Shown in pieces: positions 8,158 to 17,545 of a DNA stretch of 64,000 nt. The notes beneath the pieces were generated by a model. The model had not been told where the DNA came from, did no database searches, and saw nothing but the letters and a program-made list of their open reading frames with translations. Numbering within the stretch: position 1 is the first letter of the stretch; every line of letters starts with the position of its first letter. The translations under genes and the position numbers were made by a program. The stretch lies in contig NZ_VJWE01000011.1 of assembly GCF_007993815.1 (NCBI RefSeq), positions 620,001-684,000 of the forward strand. The letters are read 5' to 3'. Source of the stretch: Acidovorax delafieldii (GTDB lineage Bacteria > Pseudomonadota > Gammaproteobacteria > Burkholderiales > Burkholderiaceae_C).

Positions 8158-9306
8158 TCAGGTCCTGACCCGGCCGTCCCCGGTCAGCATCGACATCTCG
8201 ACAAACTTCGAGGCTGCGTGGCTGGTGCCACTGAACGACACCGGAAAGCCCGAGATCACCTGGTTGCCGATGGACTCGGTGCCCGTGATGAAGCTCTCGC
8301 GCGTGATCTTTCCGCCGGCCTGGGCCTGGCGCAGGCCCTCGGCGAACACGCGTGCAGCCAGATAGCCTTCCATGCTGGAGTAGTTGGGTTGCACCTTGTC
8401 GCCGCCCTTCTTGATGGCCTCCAGAAACTCGCGCGTGATCTGGCGCGAGGGCTGGTAGGGCGAGGGCACCACCTGCGACACCACCACACCCGCACCGTCC
8501 TTGCCCAGCTCGTCGGCCAGCGCCTGGGTGCCCACAAACGACACGTTGTAGAACGTGCCGCCAAAGCCCGCCTTGCGCGCCGCACGCACAAACGCGGCGG
8601 CCGACGCATAGGCCGTGATCTGCACCACGGCATCGGGCGTGGCGGGCACCAGCTTGTCCACGGCCGCTTTCACGTCCGTGGAGTTGCGCTCCACGGTGGC
8701 CGTCGCCACGGGTGTCAGCTTCAGCTCGGCCAGCGCGCGGTTCACGCCATCGAGCCCCGCCTTGCCATAGGCGTCGTTCTGGTAGAACACCGCAATCTTC
8801 TTGAGCCCCAGGTTGGTGAGCTGGCGCACGATGAGTGCGGTTTCGTCGTAGTAGGAAGCACGCACATGAAAGATCAGCCGGTTGAACGGCTGGCGCAGCG
8901 CCTCGGCACCGGTAAAGGGGCCAAAAAACGGCACCTTCTCCTTGGTGAACAGTGGCAGCGCCGCCAGGCTGGTGGGAGTGCCGATGTAGCCAAACAGGGC
9001 AAACACCTCGTCGGCAATCAGCTTGCGGGTGTTCTCGGCGCACCGGTCGGGCTCATAGCCGTCGTCCATGGTGCGGATTTCCACCATGCGCTTGCCCACG
9101 CCGCCCTGGGCGTTGAGCTGGTCAAAAAAGAGCTTGGCACCCTGGTTGAACTGCACGCCCAGCTGCGCCGCCGGGCCGGTGAAGGCGGCCGACTGCCCCA
9201 GCACGATGCGCCCCTCGCCCTGCGCACGCGCCAGGCCGAACCCGCCCAGCGCCACGGCGCCCATGCCCACCGAAAACTGCCTGCGCCCCAATACTGTCTG
9301 GTTCAT
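8158..9306 (-). CDS. ABC transporter substrate-binding protein (branched-chain amino acid type)
   Basis: This 382-residue periplasmic receptor belongs to the LivJ/PF13458 class. It shows IVLGQSAAFTGPAAQLG at the start of the mature domain, IRTMDDGYEPDRCAENTRKLI, LFGYIGTPTSLAALP, and a KIAVFYQNDAYGKAGL hinge strand. The N-terminus GRRQFSVGMGAVALGGFGLA looks like a Tat signal. I chose the ATG at 9306 because it places the twin arginines near the start; an in-frame codon 31 residues earlier gives an implausible leader. No permease or ATPase gene is adjacent, so it is an orphan receptor in this window. It may bind the amide or peptide substrate of the nearby hydrolases. Confidence 0.87.
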   Translation of the reverse strand: MNQTVLGRRQFSVGMGAVALGGFGLARAQGEGRIVLGQSAAFTGPAAQLGVQFNQGAKLFFDQLNAQGGVGKRMVEIRTMDDGYEPDRCAENTRKLIADEVFALFGYIGTPTSLAALPLFTKEKVPFFGPFTGAEALRQPFNRLIFHVRASYYDETALIVRQLTNLGLKKIAVFYQNDAYGKAGLDGVNRALAELKLTPVATATVERNSTDVKAAVDKLVPATPDAVVQITAYASAAAFVRAARKAGFGGTFYNVSFVGTQALADELGKDGAGVVVSQVVPSPYQPSRQITREFLEAIKKGGDKVQPNYSSMEGYLAARVFAEGLRQAQAGGKITRESFITGTESIGNQVISGFPVSFSGTSHAASKFVEMSMLTGDGRVRT

Positions 9307-9443
9307 GGTGAAATCTCTGCTCTTGTAAGAAGAAAGAAGGGGCATGCCCCTCTGCACTGCCGGTAGGCAGCCCCTTGGAAACGGGGGACCCATATGCACG
9401 CCCGTTCCAACCCTGACAGCCAGTTTAACGATCCAGCCCCCGA

Positions 9444-11564
9444 ATGCCCACGCCTTCTGACGCTAATTCCCCTCCATCGGCACTGATTCAGGTGCGCGGC
9501 GCTTGCCCCCACGACTGCCCCGACACCTGCGCCCTGCTCACCACCGTGGACGAGCACGGCGTGGCCACCCGCGTGCAGGGCAACCCCGATCACCGCCACA
9601 CCGATGGCGCGCTGTGCGCCAAGGTGAGCAAGTACACCGAGCGCAGCTACCACCCCGAGCGCGTGCTCACGCCGCTCAAGCGCACGGGCGCCAAGGGGGC
9701 CGGCCAGTTCGTGCCTGTGACCTGGGACGAGGCGCTGGCCGACATCGCCAAGCGCCTGCAGACCATCGCCGCGCGCGCGCCCGAAGCCATCCTGCCCTAC
9801 AGCTACGCGGGCACCATGGGCATGGTGCAGGGCGAGAGCATGGACCGACGCTTCTTCCACAAGCTGGGCGCCTCGCAACTGGACCGCACCATCTGCGCAT
9901 CGGCCGGGGCCGAGGCCTTGGTGCAGACCCTGGGTGGCAAGGTGGGCATGAAGGTGGAGTTCTTTGCCGAGTCGCAGCTCATCCTCATCTGGGGCAGCAA
10001 CTCCATCGGCAGCAACCTGCACTTCTGGCGCTACGCCCAGCAGGCCAAGCGCAATGGCGCCAAGCTGGTGTGCATCGACCCGCGCAAGAGCGAGACGGCC
10101 GACAAATGCCACGAGCACATTGCCCTGCGCCCCGGCACCGACGCCGCGCTGGCCCTGGCGCTAATGCACGAGCTGATCGCGAACGACTGGCTGGACCACG
10201 ACTACATCGCCCGCCACACGCTGGGCTGGGACCCGCTGCGCGAACGCGCACTGCAGTGGCCGCCCGAGCGCGCGGCCGAGGTGTGCGGCATTCCGGTGGA
10301 GCAGATTCGCCAGCTGGCCCAGGACTACGGCACGACGAAGCCCGCCGCCATCCGCCTGAACTACGGCATGCAGCGCGTGCGCGGCGGCGGCAATGCGGTG
10401 CGCGCCGTGGCCTGCCTGCCTGCGCTCACGGGCGCCTGGCGCCACCGCGCGGGCGGTGTGCTGCTGTCCAGCTCGGGACAGTTCCCGGCGCAGCGCGCCG
10501 TGCTGCAGCGGCCCGACCTGATGCCCGCCCAGACACCGCGCACCATCAACATGTCCACCATTGGCGACGACCTGCTGCGCGAGGCATCACCCACCTTCGG
10601 TGCGAAGGTGGAGGCCATCGTGGTCTACAACAGCAATCCCGTGGCCGTGGCGCCTGACTCCAGCAAGGTGGTGCAGGGCTTTGCGCGCGAGGACCTGTTC
10701 ACCGTGGTGCTGGAGCACTTCAAGACCGACACGGCCGACTACGCCGACTACATCCTGCCCGCCACCACGCAGCTGGAGCACTGGGACATCCACCTGAGCT
10801 ACGGCCACACCGACGTGCTGCTCAACCGTCCCGCCATTGCGCCCCAGGGCCAGGCGCGCAGCAATGCGCAGATCTTCCGCGAACTGGCGGCGCGCATGGG
10901 CTTTGCCGAGCCCTGTTTTGCCGAGAGCGACGAGGCCCTGTGCCGCCAGGCGTTTGGCGATGCAGTGGACTACGCAATGCTTGAAAGCCAAGGCTTTGCC
11001 ACGCTGGCGCTGCCCGATGCGCCGTTCGCCGAAGGCAACTTCCCATCACCCTCTGGAAAGTGCGAGTTCTACAGCGCACGCCTGGCCGCCCAGGGCCTGG
11101 ACGGCCTACCCGACCACCTGCCCAACTACGAACTGCAGGGCACGGACGCCCGCTACCCGCTGGCCATGATCTCGCCGCCCGCGCGCAACTTCTTGAACTC
11201 CACCTTCGTGAATGTGCAGAGCCTGCGCAACATCGAGGGCCGCCCCGTGCTGGAGATCCACCCCGACGATGCCGAAGCACGCGGCATTGCCAATGACGCC
11301 GTGGTGCGCGTGTTCAACGACCGGGGCAGCTACCTATGCCACGCCACCGTCTCGCGCCGCGCACGGCCCGGCGTGGTCAACGGCCTGGGCATCTGGTGGC
11401 GCAAGCTGGGGCTGAACGGCACCAACGTGAACGAGGTGACCAGCCAGGCGCTGACCGACCTGGGCCGCGCGCCCACGTTTTATGACTGTCTGGTGGAAGT
11501 GGAGGCCACAGGCGCCGCCGATGCCGGCATGGATGCCGGGGCCCGCGTCGGCACCACGGCCTGA
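9444..11564 (+). CDS. Molybdopterin-dependent oxidoreductase with 4Fe-4S site
   Basis: This 706-residue protein belongs to the DMSO-reductase superfamily (BisC-like anaerobic dehydrogenases). The N-terminal cluster motif ACPHDCPDTC (C-x3-C-x3-C) plus GALCAKV supplies the 4Fe-4S ligands. The central molybdopterin domain follows, and the C-terminal dinucleotide-binding domain includes ISPPARNFLNSTF, HPDDAEARGI and GVVNGLGIWW. There is no Tat signal, so it is probably cytoplasmic. No partner iron-sulfur or membrane subunit is adjacent. Its substrate and electron acceptor are unknown, and it need not be anaerobic. Confidence 0.88.
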   Translation: MPTPSDANSPPSALIQVRGACPHDCPDTCALLTTVDEHGVATRVQGNPDHRHTDGALCAKVSKYTERSYHPERVLTPLKRTGAKGAGQFVPVTWDEALADIAKRLQTIAARAPEAILPYSYAGTMGMVQGESMDRRFFHKLGASQLDRTICASAGAEALVQTLGGKVGMKVEFFAESQLILIWGSNSIGSNLHFWRYAQQAKRNGAKLVCIDPRKSETADKCHEHIALRPGTDAALALALMHELIANDWLDHDYIARHTLGWDPLRERALQWPPERAAEVCGIPVEQIRQLAQDYGTTKPAAIRLNYGMQRVRGGGNAVRAVACLPALTGAWRHRAGGVLLSSSGQFPAQRAVLQRPDLMPAQTPRTINMSTIGDDLLREASPTFGAKVEAIVVYNSNPVAVAPDSSKVVQGFAREDLFTVVLEHFKTDTADYADYILPATTQLEHWDIHLSYGHTDVLLNRPAIAPQGQARSNAQIFRELAARMGFAEPCFAESDEALCRQAFGDAVDYAMLESQGFATLALPDAPFAEGNFPSPSGKCEFYSARLAAQGLDGLPDHLPNYELQGTDARYPLAMISPPARNFLNSTFVNVQSLRNIEGRPVLEIHPDDAEARGIANDAVVRVFNDRGSYLCHATVSRRARPGVVNGLGIWWRKLGLNGTNVNEVTSQALTDLGRAPTFYDCLVEVEATGAADAGMDAGARVGTTA

Positions 11565-11587
11565 GGGCAGCTTGAGATGCCGGGTTT

Positions 11588-11643
11588 GCTATTTATTCAA
11601 TAGCTTCTCGCGCAATATCCACTAGCGCTTGCAGCCATTTTTA
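11588..11643 (+). repeat. Dispersed ~55-bp repeat, copy B
   Basis: GCTATTTATTCAATAGC is followed by CGCGCAATATCCACTAGCGC and ends GCAGCCATTTTTAC. It lies between two convergent genes and could help terminate the molybdopterin oxidoreductase transcript, given its T run. Confidence 0.85.
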
Positions 11644-11710
11644 CCCTTAACCTGCGCAAACACCCGTTCTGCGCAGGATCTGCGGCTTTGCAGGGTTCCT
11701 TCGCGGCCCC

Positions 11711-12391
11711 TTACCCCAACAGCTTCAGCAACGCATGGGCGCCCTGCTCGGACGATGCCGGATTCTGCCCCGTGATCAGCGTGCCGTCGGTCAGCACATA
11801 GGGCGCCCAGTCGGGGCCTTTGGAATACACGCCGCCGTTGGCCTTGAGCATGTCCTCCACCAGGAACGGCACGATCTGGGTCAGCTGCACCGCGTCTTCT
11901 TCGCTGTTGGTAAACCCCGTGACCTTCTTGCCCTTGACCAGCGGCGACCCGTCGGGCGCCTTGGCGTGGCGCAGCACGCCGGGTGCGTGGCACACCAGCG
12001 CCAGCGGCTTGCCTGCTGCAAAGGTCTTTTCGATGAGGGCAATGGACTGCGCGTCTTCGGCCAGGTCCCACAGCGGGCCGTGGCCGCCGGGGTAGAACAC
12101 GGCATCAAAGTCCTCGGCCTTCACGCTGGACAGAGGCACGGTGCTGGCCAGCTGCTGCTTCGCTGAAGCATCGGCCTTGAAGCGGCGCGTGGCATCGGTC
12201 TGGGCGTTTTCGTCGTCGCTTTTGGGGTCCAGGGGCGGCTGGCCGCCCTGGGGCGATGCGAGCGTGATCTGCACGCCTGCATCCTTGAACACGTAGTACG
12301 GTGCAGCAAACTCTTCCAGCCAGAAGCCCGTCTTTTTGCCGGTGTCGCCCAGTTGGTCGTGGGACGTCAGAACCATGAGAATGTGTGCCAT
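11711..12391 (-). CDS. DJ-1/PfpI family protein, Hsp31-like (type 1 glutamine amidotransferase-like)
   Basis: This 226-residue protein has the DJ-1/Hsp31 architecture: an N-terminal ILMVLTS strand, TGFWLEEFAAPYY with candidate catalytic Glu26/27, YPGGHGPLWDL, and the nucleophile elbow ALVCHAPGVL with Cys134-His135. A Glu-Cys-His set is the signature of Hsp31/glyoxalase III members, which detoxify methylglyoxal or act as chaperones. True glutamine amidotransfer is unlikely because no synthase partner is fused or adjacent. It sits at the edge of a cluster of carbonyl-handling genes (YqhD, Old Yellow Enzyme, quinone reductase, VOC), which fits a role in aldehyde stress. Confidence 0.85.
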   Translation of the reverse strand: MAHILMVLTSHDQLGDTGKKTGFWLEEFAAPYYVFKDAGVQITLASPQGGQPPLDPKSDDENAQTDATRRFKADASAKQQLASTVPLSSVKAEDFDAVFYPGGHGPLWDLAEDAQSIALIEKTFAAGKPLALVCHAPGVLRHAKAPDGSPLVKGKKVTGFTNSEEDAVQLTQIVPFLVEDMLKANGGVYSKGPDWAPYVLTDGTLITGQNPASSEQGAHALLKLLG

Positions 12392-12538
12392 GGAAGTCGC
12401 TTTCGGTGTGGGGAGGGGTTGATCGGAAAAACCAAACCACCACCGTACCAGCCATCGGGCCCGTTGTCCCGCGATGCGGGCAGGTTTGCGGCATTGGCTT
12501 ACAGCACGGCGCTGCCGCGCCTGCGGGCCCTCAACCTG

Positions 12539-13630
12539 TCAACGCAGCTGCCTGGCCAGAAACTCCGCCACCTCGTTCTCCAGCGTGGCGTGATAGGCCA
12601 CCCGGTCAAAGCCTTCGGGGTTGGCGGCGGCGTCGCCCGCCTCGGACGCCAGCGGCCAGACAGACTGGGCCATGAAGGCGAAGTGGCCTGCACCCGGCAC
12701 CGTACTGGCCTGTGCAGACGGCAAATTCGCTGCCACATAGCCGCCATGGTAGGGGCCCACAAGCACGGCATCGCGCTCGGCCACCATCAGCCGCACGGGC
12801 ACGCTGATGGCCTTCAGGCTGTCTGGCGTGAACACCACGGCCATGGGCGCCATGGCCACCACGGCGCGGATGCGGGGGTCTGCCACCGAGACCAGCGGGC
12901 CATCGAGCACGGGGGCGCCAGCCTGCGTGGGTGCCGCTGTGGCGGCCGCAGGTGCCTCCTTGGAAGTCTGAGCGGCCTGGCCACGGGCGGGCAGCTTGCC
13001 CAGGCTGCAAAAGCCGGGGTCGTCCGACACGCTGCGGCAGTGCTGTGCCGCACGGGCCGGTTCGGCCTGCGCACCGGCCAGGGCCAGCACGGTATAGCCA
13101 CCTGCCGAATGCCCCACGGCACCAATGCGCCCGGCCGGAATGCGGGGGCCCCATTCGGGGCTGGCCAGCAGCGCGTCCAGCACGCGGCTTACCTGGCGGG
13201 GGCGCTCGCGGAAGTAGCGGCCCGAGGTAATCATCGACCGGTCTTCCCAGTTGTCGCCCGGGTGGCGCAACGCCGCCACCAGATAGCCGTCGGCCGCCAG
13301 GCGCGTGGCCAGGTTGTGGTGGCCCAGTTCATGGCCGCCCGTGCCGTGCGAGATGAGGATCAGGCCCTTGAGGGGCGCGGTTGCCACCGGGGCGCCCGGC
13401 GTGACCACGGGCCGCCAGGGCCCCATGGGCTGGGTGCGCGCCACCACCGGCGTGGGGTAGAACAGCGCCACGGTCACGGGCTCTGCGCCCGGTACCACCA
13501 GGGTGCGCAGGCCGGCGTGCTGGGCCGATGCCGGCGCGGCCCAGGCCAGCATGGCCACAAAAGCTGCCAGCAACGGGGCTCGGGCGTTGCGCCACGCGGA
13601 GCGGAGGGCCAGGATGAGGATGAGGGTCAC
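12539..13630 (-). CDS. Secreted alpha/beta hydrolase (dienelactone hydrolase/PAF-acetylhydrolase-like)
   Basis: This protein of about 363 residues has a signal peptide (a hydrophobic LLAAFVAMLAWAAPASA ending in an AxA site), then an alpha/beta hydrolase fold with the oxyanion segment LILISHGTGGHELGHH and nucleophile elbow GAVGHSAGGYTVLAL. A late GAGHFAFMAQS likely holds the catalytic His. I place the start at the GTG at 13630, preceded by GAAAGG; upstream in-frame codons would put about 58 non-signal residues first. The product is probably a periplasmic esterase of unknown substrate. It lies just downstream of the YqhD gene on the same strand. Confidence 0.78.
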   Translation of the reverse strand: MTLILILALRSAWRNARAPLLAAFVAMLAWAAPASAQHAGLRTLVVPGAEPVTVALFYPTPVVARTQPMGPWRPVVTPGAPVATAPLKGLILISHGTGGHELGHHNLATRLAADGYLVAALRHPGDNWEDRSMITSGRYFRERPRQVSRVLDALLASPEWGPRIPAGRIGAVGHSAGGYTVLALAGAQAEPARAAQHCRSVSDDPGFCSLGKLPARGQAAQTSKEAPAAATAAPTQAGAPVLDGPLVSVADPRIRAVVAMAPMAVVFTPDSLKAISVPVRLMVAERDAVLVGPYHGGYVAANLPSAQASTVPGAGHFAFMAQSVWPLASEAGDAAANPEGFDRVAYHATLENEVAEFLARQLR

Positions 13631-13804
13631 GGTGCGCCTTTCGTCAAATGCCACCCAAGGAGGTGGCTTGACGGCACTGTAGGCGGCGCAAGGGGCGGGC
13701 TCCAGCGCCCTGCGACGAAACGCTGCTGCGCGGCGCGAAATGCAGCGCAGGCGGGGCAAGCAGGAGAGAGGGCCTGGGACCCCGCCCTCCCCGTCCACCT
13801 CCAT

Positions 13805-14968
13805 TTACAGCGCCGCTTCGAGGATGCGGCGGCTCACCGCCGGGGTGATCTCGCGCTGTTCGCCCAGCGTCACCATGCCGTGCGCTTCCAGCTGCGTCAC
13901 CACGGTGTTCACCACCTCGCTGCCCAGGCCGTAGCCCGACAGGCGGGTGGCGATGCCCATGCTCTCAAAGAAATCGCGCGTGCGCTCGATGGCGGCAGTG
14001 ATGCGTTCGTCCTCGCTGCCGGTGGTGATGCCCCACACGCGCTCGCCGTACTGCAGCAGCTTGGCGCGCTTGGCCACCCGGCGCTCGTTCAGCAGCGCGG
14101 GCAGCACGATGGCCAGGGTGCGCGCGTGGTCGATGCCATGCAGCGCCGTCAGCTCGTGGCCGATCATGTGCGTGGCCCAGTCCTGCGGCACGCCCGCGCC
14201 GATCAGGCCGTTGAGCGCCATGGTGGCGGCCCACATCAGGTTGGCGCGGTCGTCGTACACCGGCTCGGGGGCAGTCAGCAGGCGCGGGCCGATCTCGATC
14301 AGCGTCTGCAGGATGCCTTCTGCAAACCTGTCCTGCACGGGTGCGTTGACCGGGTAGGTCAGGTACTGCTCGACCGTGTGCACAAACGCATCCACCACGC
14401 CATTGGCCAGTTGCTGGGGTGGCAGGGTGTAGGTCTTGGTGGGGTCGAGCACCGAGAACACCGGGTAGGTGTGCACGCTGCCAAACGACAGCTTGGCGCC
14501 CTTGGCGCGGTGGGTGATGACGCCGCCGTTGTTCATCTCCGAGCCTGTGGCGGGCAGCGTGAGCACGGAACCAAACGGCATGGCGCCCTTGACGTTGCGG
14601 CCGTGCTTTTCGAGGATGGCCCAGGGGTCATCGCCTTCAAAACGGACAGCGGCCGCGATGAACTTGGTGGCGTCGATCACCGAACCGCCCCCCACGGCCA
14701 GCAAGAAGTCAAACCCGCCTTCGCGGATCTGCGCCACGGCCTTCATGGAGGTCTCGTAGCTCGGGTTGGGCTCGATGCCGCTGAAGGTGGCGTGCTGGCG
14801 CTCGCCCAGCGCGGCGCGCACCTCGGCCAGGGTGCCGGTCTTTTCGGCGCTGGCACCGCCCACCAGGATCAGCACCTTGGCGGCAGCGGGCACGAGCTTG
14901 GCCAGGTCGGCAATGCGGCCTTGGCCGAAGGCGATGTGGGTGGGGTTGTGGAAGTCGAAATTCAGCAT
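13805..14968 (-). CDS. yqhD: NADPH-dependent aldehyde reductase YqhD (iron-containing alcohol dehydrogenase)
   Basis: This 387-residue protein is very close to E. coli YqhD as I remember it: FSGIEPNPSYE, LAVGGGSVIDATKFIA, LTLPATGSEMN, ANGVVDAFVHTVEQY and GVPQDWATHMIGHELTA. The metal ligands Asp193, His197, His267 and His281 align with those of YqhD, and the GGGS turn binds NADPH. YqhD reduces short-chain aldehydes such as acrolein, methylglyoxal and lipid-peroxidation products. A LysR regulator gene lies 253 bases upstream on the same strand, and an Old Yellow Enzyme gene lies beyond it, forming an aldehyde and electrophile stress neighbourhood. Confidence 0.93.
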   Translation of the reverse strand: MLNFDFHNPTHIAFGQGRIADLAKLVPAAAKVLILVGGASAEKTGTLAEVRAALGERQHATFSGIEPNPSYETSMKAVAQIREGGFDFLLAVGGGSVIDATKFIAAAVRFEGDDPWAILEKHGRNVKGAMPFGSVLTLPATGSEMNNGGVITHRAKGAKLSFGSVHTYPVFSVLDPTKTYTLPPQQLANGVVDAFVHTVEQYLTYPVNAPVQDRFAEGILQTLIEIGPRLLTAPEPVYDDRANLMWAATMALNGLIGAGVPQDWATHMIGHELTALHGIDHARTLAIVLPALLNERRVAKRAKLLQYGERVWGITTGSEDERITAAIERTRDFFESMGIATRLSGYGLGSEVVNTVVTQLEAHGMVTLGEQREITPAVSRRILEAAL

Positions 14969-15221
14969 GTTGGTCTTTCTCCGTCAAAGGCCGTCGCTGC
15001 ATCACCAGGAACCCGGCCGCGCGGGTGGGCGCAGGGGGCGCGCCGCCCTGGGTTGCAACAGCAAGGGCGCGATTGTGCGGCGCACGGGGGCCGGGTGCCG
15101 GTCGCGCGTGCGATAGCCCTGCCGCCAGCAGAGCCTCATGCAGCAGGTCGGGCGCTGCGCATGCGACTGCTGCTAGCGCTGGGAGCGTGTTGACGATCCA
15201 GCGGGTGTCGTCAACAGGCAC

Positions 15222-16139
15222 TCAGTGCGGCGCCCGCTCCATCAGCGCCTGCAGCCGCTCGGCCATGAAGTCGCGCAGCGCCCGCACCAGCGGCGTGAAC
15301 TGGCGGCGGCTGGGCGCCACCAGGAAGAGCGGCACGGCCTCGGTGGTCCAGCCGGGGCACAGCGGCACCAGGCGCCCGGCGGCGAGGTCGTCGGCCACAT
15401 CAAAGTACGACTTGTACGCAATGCCCCGGCCCAGCACCGCCCAGCGGTGCACCGCGTCGCCGTCGTTGGCCACGTTGCGGCTGCGCACGCGGACCACCAC
15501 TTCCTGGCCCGATGCGTCCCAGAAGCGCCAGCGGTCGTGCACGTCCTCGCCCAGCATGAAGCACAGGCCATCGTGCGCAGCCAAGGCGTGGGGCGTATCG
15601 GGCGTGCCGTGCGCTGCCAGGTAGGAGGGGGCGGCGCAGAGCACGCGCCGGTGTTCGGCGACCAGCGGCAGCGCCACCAGGCTCGAATCCTGCGGCTTGC
15701 CGTAGCGGAAGGCGGCATCCACCGGTTCGCCGTAGACATTGGCCATGCGGTCCGACAGCTGCAGGCGGATGTCGATGCCGGGGTGCAGTGCCTGGAAGGC
15801 ATCCAGCCAGGGCAGCAGCACATTGCGCCCCAGGTCGGACGGGGCCGCCAGCTGCAGCATGCCACGCAGCTCGCCCGCCCGGCCGCTGGCGAGCTGGCCC
15901 TGCACCTGCTGCAGCGCGGCGAGTGCGGGGCGGCAGTGCTCCAGAAACAGCGCGCCCTCCTGCGTTAGCCGCAGGCTGCGCGTGGAGCGCACGAACAGCG
16001 CCACGCCCAGCTCGGCCTCCAGCCGCTTGAGCGCGGCGCTCGTGGCGGCGGGGGTGAGGTCCAGTGCACGGGCCGTGGCCGAAAGACTGCCGCTGTCCAC
16101 GGTGCGCACAAAGATGTCGAGGTCTTGCAGGCTTTTCAT
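15222..16139 (-). CDS. LysR-family transcriptional regulator
   Basis: This 305-residue LysR regulator has an N-terminal winged HTH (about residues 3-62: SLQDLDIFVRTVDSGSLSA, TPAATSAALKRLEAELG, VRSTRSLRLTQEG) and the usual effector-binding domain. The ATG at 16139 gives the canonical LysR N-terminus, while an in-frame codon 32 residues earlier falls in the AT-rich intergenic region. It is divergent from an Old Yellow Enzyme gene, with inverted repeats of LysR type between them, so it probably controls that gene in response to an electrophile. It may also autoregulate. Confidence 0.9.
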   Translation of the reverse strand: MKSLQDLDIFVRTVDSGSLSATARALDLTPAATSAALKRLEAELGVALFVRSTRSLRLTQEGALFLEHCRPALAALQQVQGQLASGRAGELRGMLQLAAPSDLGRNVLLPWLDAFQALHPGIDIRLQLSDRMANVYGEPVDAAFRYGKPQDSSLVALPLVAEHRRVLCAAPSYLAAHGTPDTPHALAAHDGLCFMLGEDVHDRWRFWDASGQEVVVRVRSRNVANDGDAVHRWAVLGRGIAYKSYFDVADDLAAGRLVPLCPGWTTEAVPLFLVAPSRRQFTPLVRALRDFMAERLQALMERAPH

Positions 16140-16203
16140 GGCGAGGGTGGATGGGAAAGGGAAGACGACGGCGATGGAACGACACCACCACCAGGGGCTG
16201 ATG

Positions 16204-16231
16204 TTCAAATTTTCTTTGAATATTCTTTCAA
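16204..16231. promoter_or_regulatory. Candidate LysR operator between lysR and the Old Yellow Enzyme gene
   Basis: TTCAAA-N5-TTTGAA (16204-16220) is a perfect inverted repeat, overlapped by TTGAA-N6-TTCAA (16216-16231). Both have the T-N11-A style spacing of LysR boxes and lie in an unusually AT-rich patch of a divergent promoter region, 65-92 bases from the lysR start codon. Confidence 0.6.
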
Positions 16232-16317
16232 TCAACCGCCGATTTAAAAACTATTGCAGAAAGCCCACCATTCACATCATGTTCCACACCGGCCTGCCGC
16301 CGACCCGAGCCCCTGCC

Positions 16318-17472
16318 ATGACCACCACCCCACACACCGCCCTACCCGCTTTGTTCCGCCCGCTGCAGATGGGGCCGCTGGCACTGCCCCACCGCATCGT
16401 GATGGCGCCCATGACGCGCGCCCGCAGCAGCCAGCCGGGCGACGTGCCCAACGCGCTCATGGCCGACTACTACGCCCAGCGCGCCAGTGCGGGCCTGATC
16501 GTCAGCGAGGCCAGCCAGGTGTCTCGCCAAGGCCAGGGCTACAGCTTCACGCCCGGCATCCACAGCGACGCGCAGGTGCAAGGCTGGCGCCGCGTGACCG
16601 AAGCAGTGCACGCCGCGGGCGGGCGCATGGTGCTGCAGCTGTGGCACGTGGGCCGCATGTCGCACGCCAGCTTCCATGCCGATGGGCTGCCCGTGGCGCC
16701 CTCGGCCCTGGCCCCGGCGGCACGGGTATGGGTGGCAGGCGAAGACGGCGTGGGCCGCATGCTCGACTGCCCCGTGCCCCGCGCACTGGAGGCCGCCGAG
16801 ATTCCTGGCGTGGTGGACGACTTCCGCCGTGCCGCCGCCAACGCCATGCGCGCAGGGTTCGACGGCGTGGAGATCCACGGCGCCAACGGCTATCTCCTCG
16901 ACCAGTTTCTGCGCACGACCTCCAACCACCGCACCGACGCCTATGGCGGCCCGGTGGAAAACCGCACCCGCTTCGCCCGCGAAGTGGCCGCTGCCGTGGC
17001 CAGCGAGGCCGGCGCCGAACGCACGGGCATGCGCCTGGCCCCGTTCATCACGCAGCGCGGCATGGACTGCCTGGAGATCATCCCCACCATCCTGCACCTG
17101 GCGCGCGAGCTGGACACGCTGGGCCTGGCCTATATCCACCTGGCAGAGGCCGACTGGGACGACGCCCCCCGCATTCCAGATGAATTCCGCCAGGCTCTAC
17201 GCACCGCATTCAGCGGCCGAGTGATGGTGGCGGGCCAGTACACACCCGAACGCGCGCAACAGATCCTCGCGTCCGGCATGGCCGACCTGGTGGCGTTTGG
17301 CCGCCCGTTCATTGCCAACCCCGATCTGCCTGCGCGCTATGCCGCCGGGCTGCCACTGGCCCCGTTCGATGCGGCCACGCTGTTTGGCGGCGACGCACAT
17401 GGCTACAGCGACTACACACCGGCCCCGCTGGCTGCGCCCAAGGCCCGGGCTGGCGCGGCTGAAGTGGCCTGA
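16318..17472 (+). CDS. Alkene reductase, Old Yellow Enzyme family (NemA-like)
   Basis: This 384-residue FMN enzyme of the Old Yellow Enzyme family starts LFRPLQMGPLALPHRIVMAPMTRARS. It has the substrate-binding pair His187/Asn190 in EIHGANGYLLDQFL, then TSNHRTDAYGG and the C-terminal VAFGRPFIANPDLP phosphate-binding region. Such enzymes reduce activated C=C bonds of enones, N-ethylmaleimide and nitrate esters with NADPH. I chose the ATG at 16318 as the family start; an in-frame ATG at 16279 would add 13 residues. It is divergent from a LysR gene and followed by a quinone-reductase-like gene 73 bases downstream, probably in one operon. Confidence 0.92.
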   Translation: MTTTPHTALPALFRPLQMGPLALPHRIVMAPMTRARSSQPGDVPNALMADYYAQRASAGLIVSEASQVSRQGQGYSFTPGIHSDAQVQGWRRVTEAVHAAGGRMVLQLWHVGRMSHASFHADGLPVAPSALAPAARVWVAGEDGVGRMLDCPVPRALEAAEIPGVVDDFRRAAANAMRAGFDGVEIHGANGYLLDQFLRTTSNHRTDAYGGPVENRTRFAREVAAAVASEAGAERTGMRLAPFITQRGMDCLEIIPTILHLARELDTLGLAYIHLAEADWDDAPRIPDEFRQALRTAFSGRVMVAGQYTPERAQQILASGMADLVAFGRPFIANPDLPARYAAGLPLAPFDAATLFGGDAHGYSDYTPAPLAAPKARAGAAEVA

Positions 17473-17545
17473 AAACGGCACCACGCGCCCTTCCGAACTT
17501 CGCATATCCCCCGCTTCAACTCCCTTTGCACCTCAAGGACCCATC

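Noticed and set aside
12353..15193. A 946-codon open frame on the plus strand opposite the hydrolase and YqhD genes
   Set aside because: It is a shadow of high G+C coding DNA on the other strand; its translation is Arg/His/Gly-rich with no domain, while the opposite strand encodes recognised enzymes.
14709..15221. Minus-strand open frame filling the gap between the LysR and YqhD genes
   Set aside because: It overlaps the YqhD start in another frame and shows no recognisable domain or ribosome binding site.
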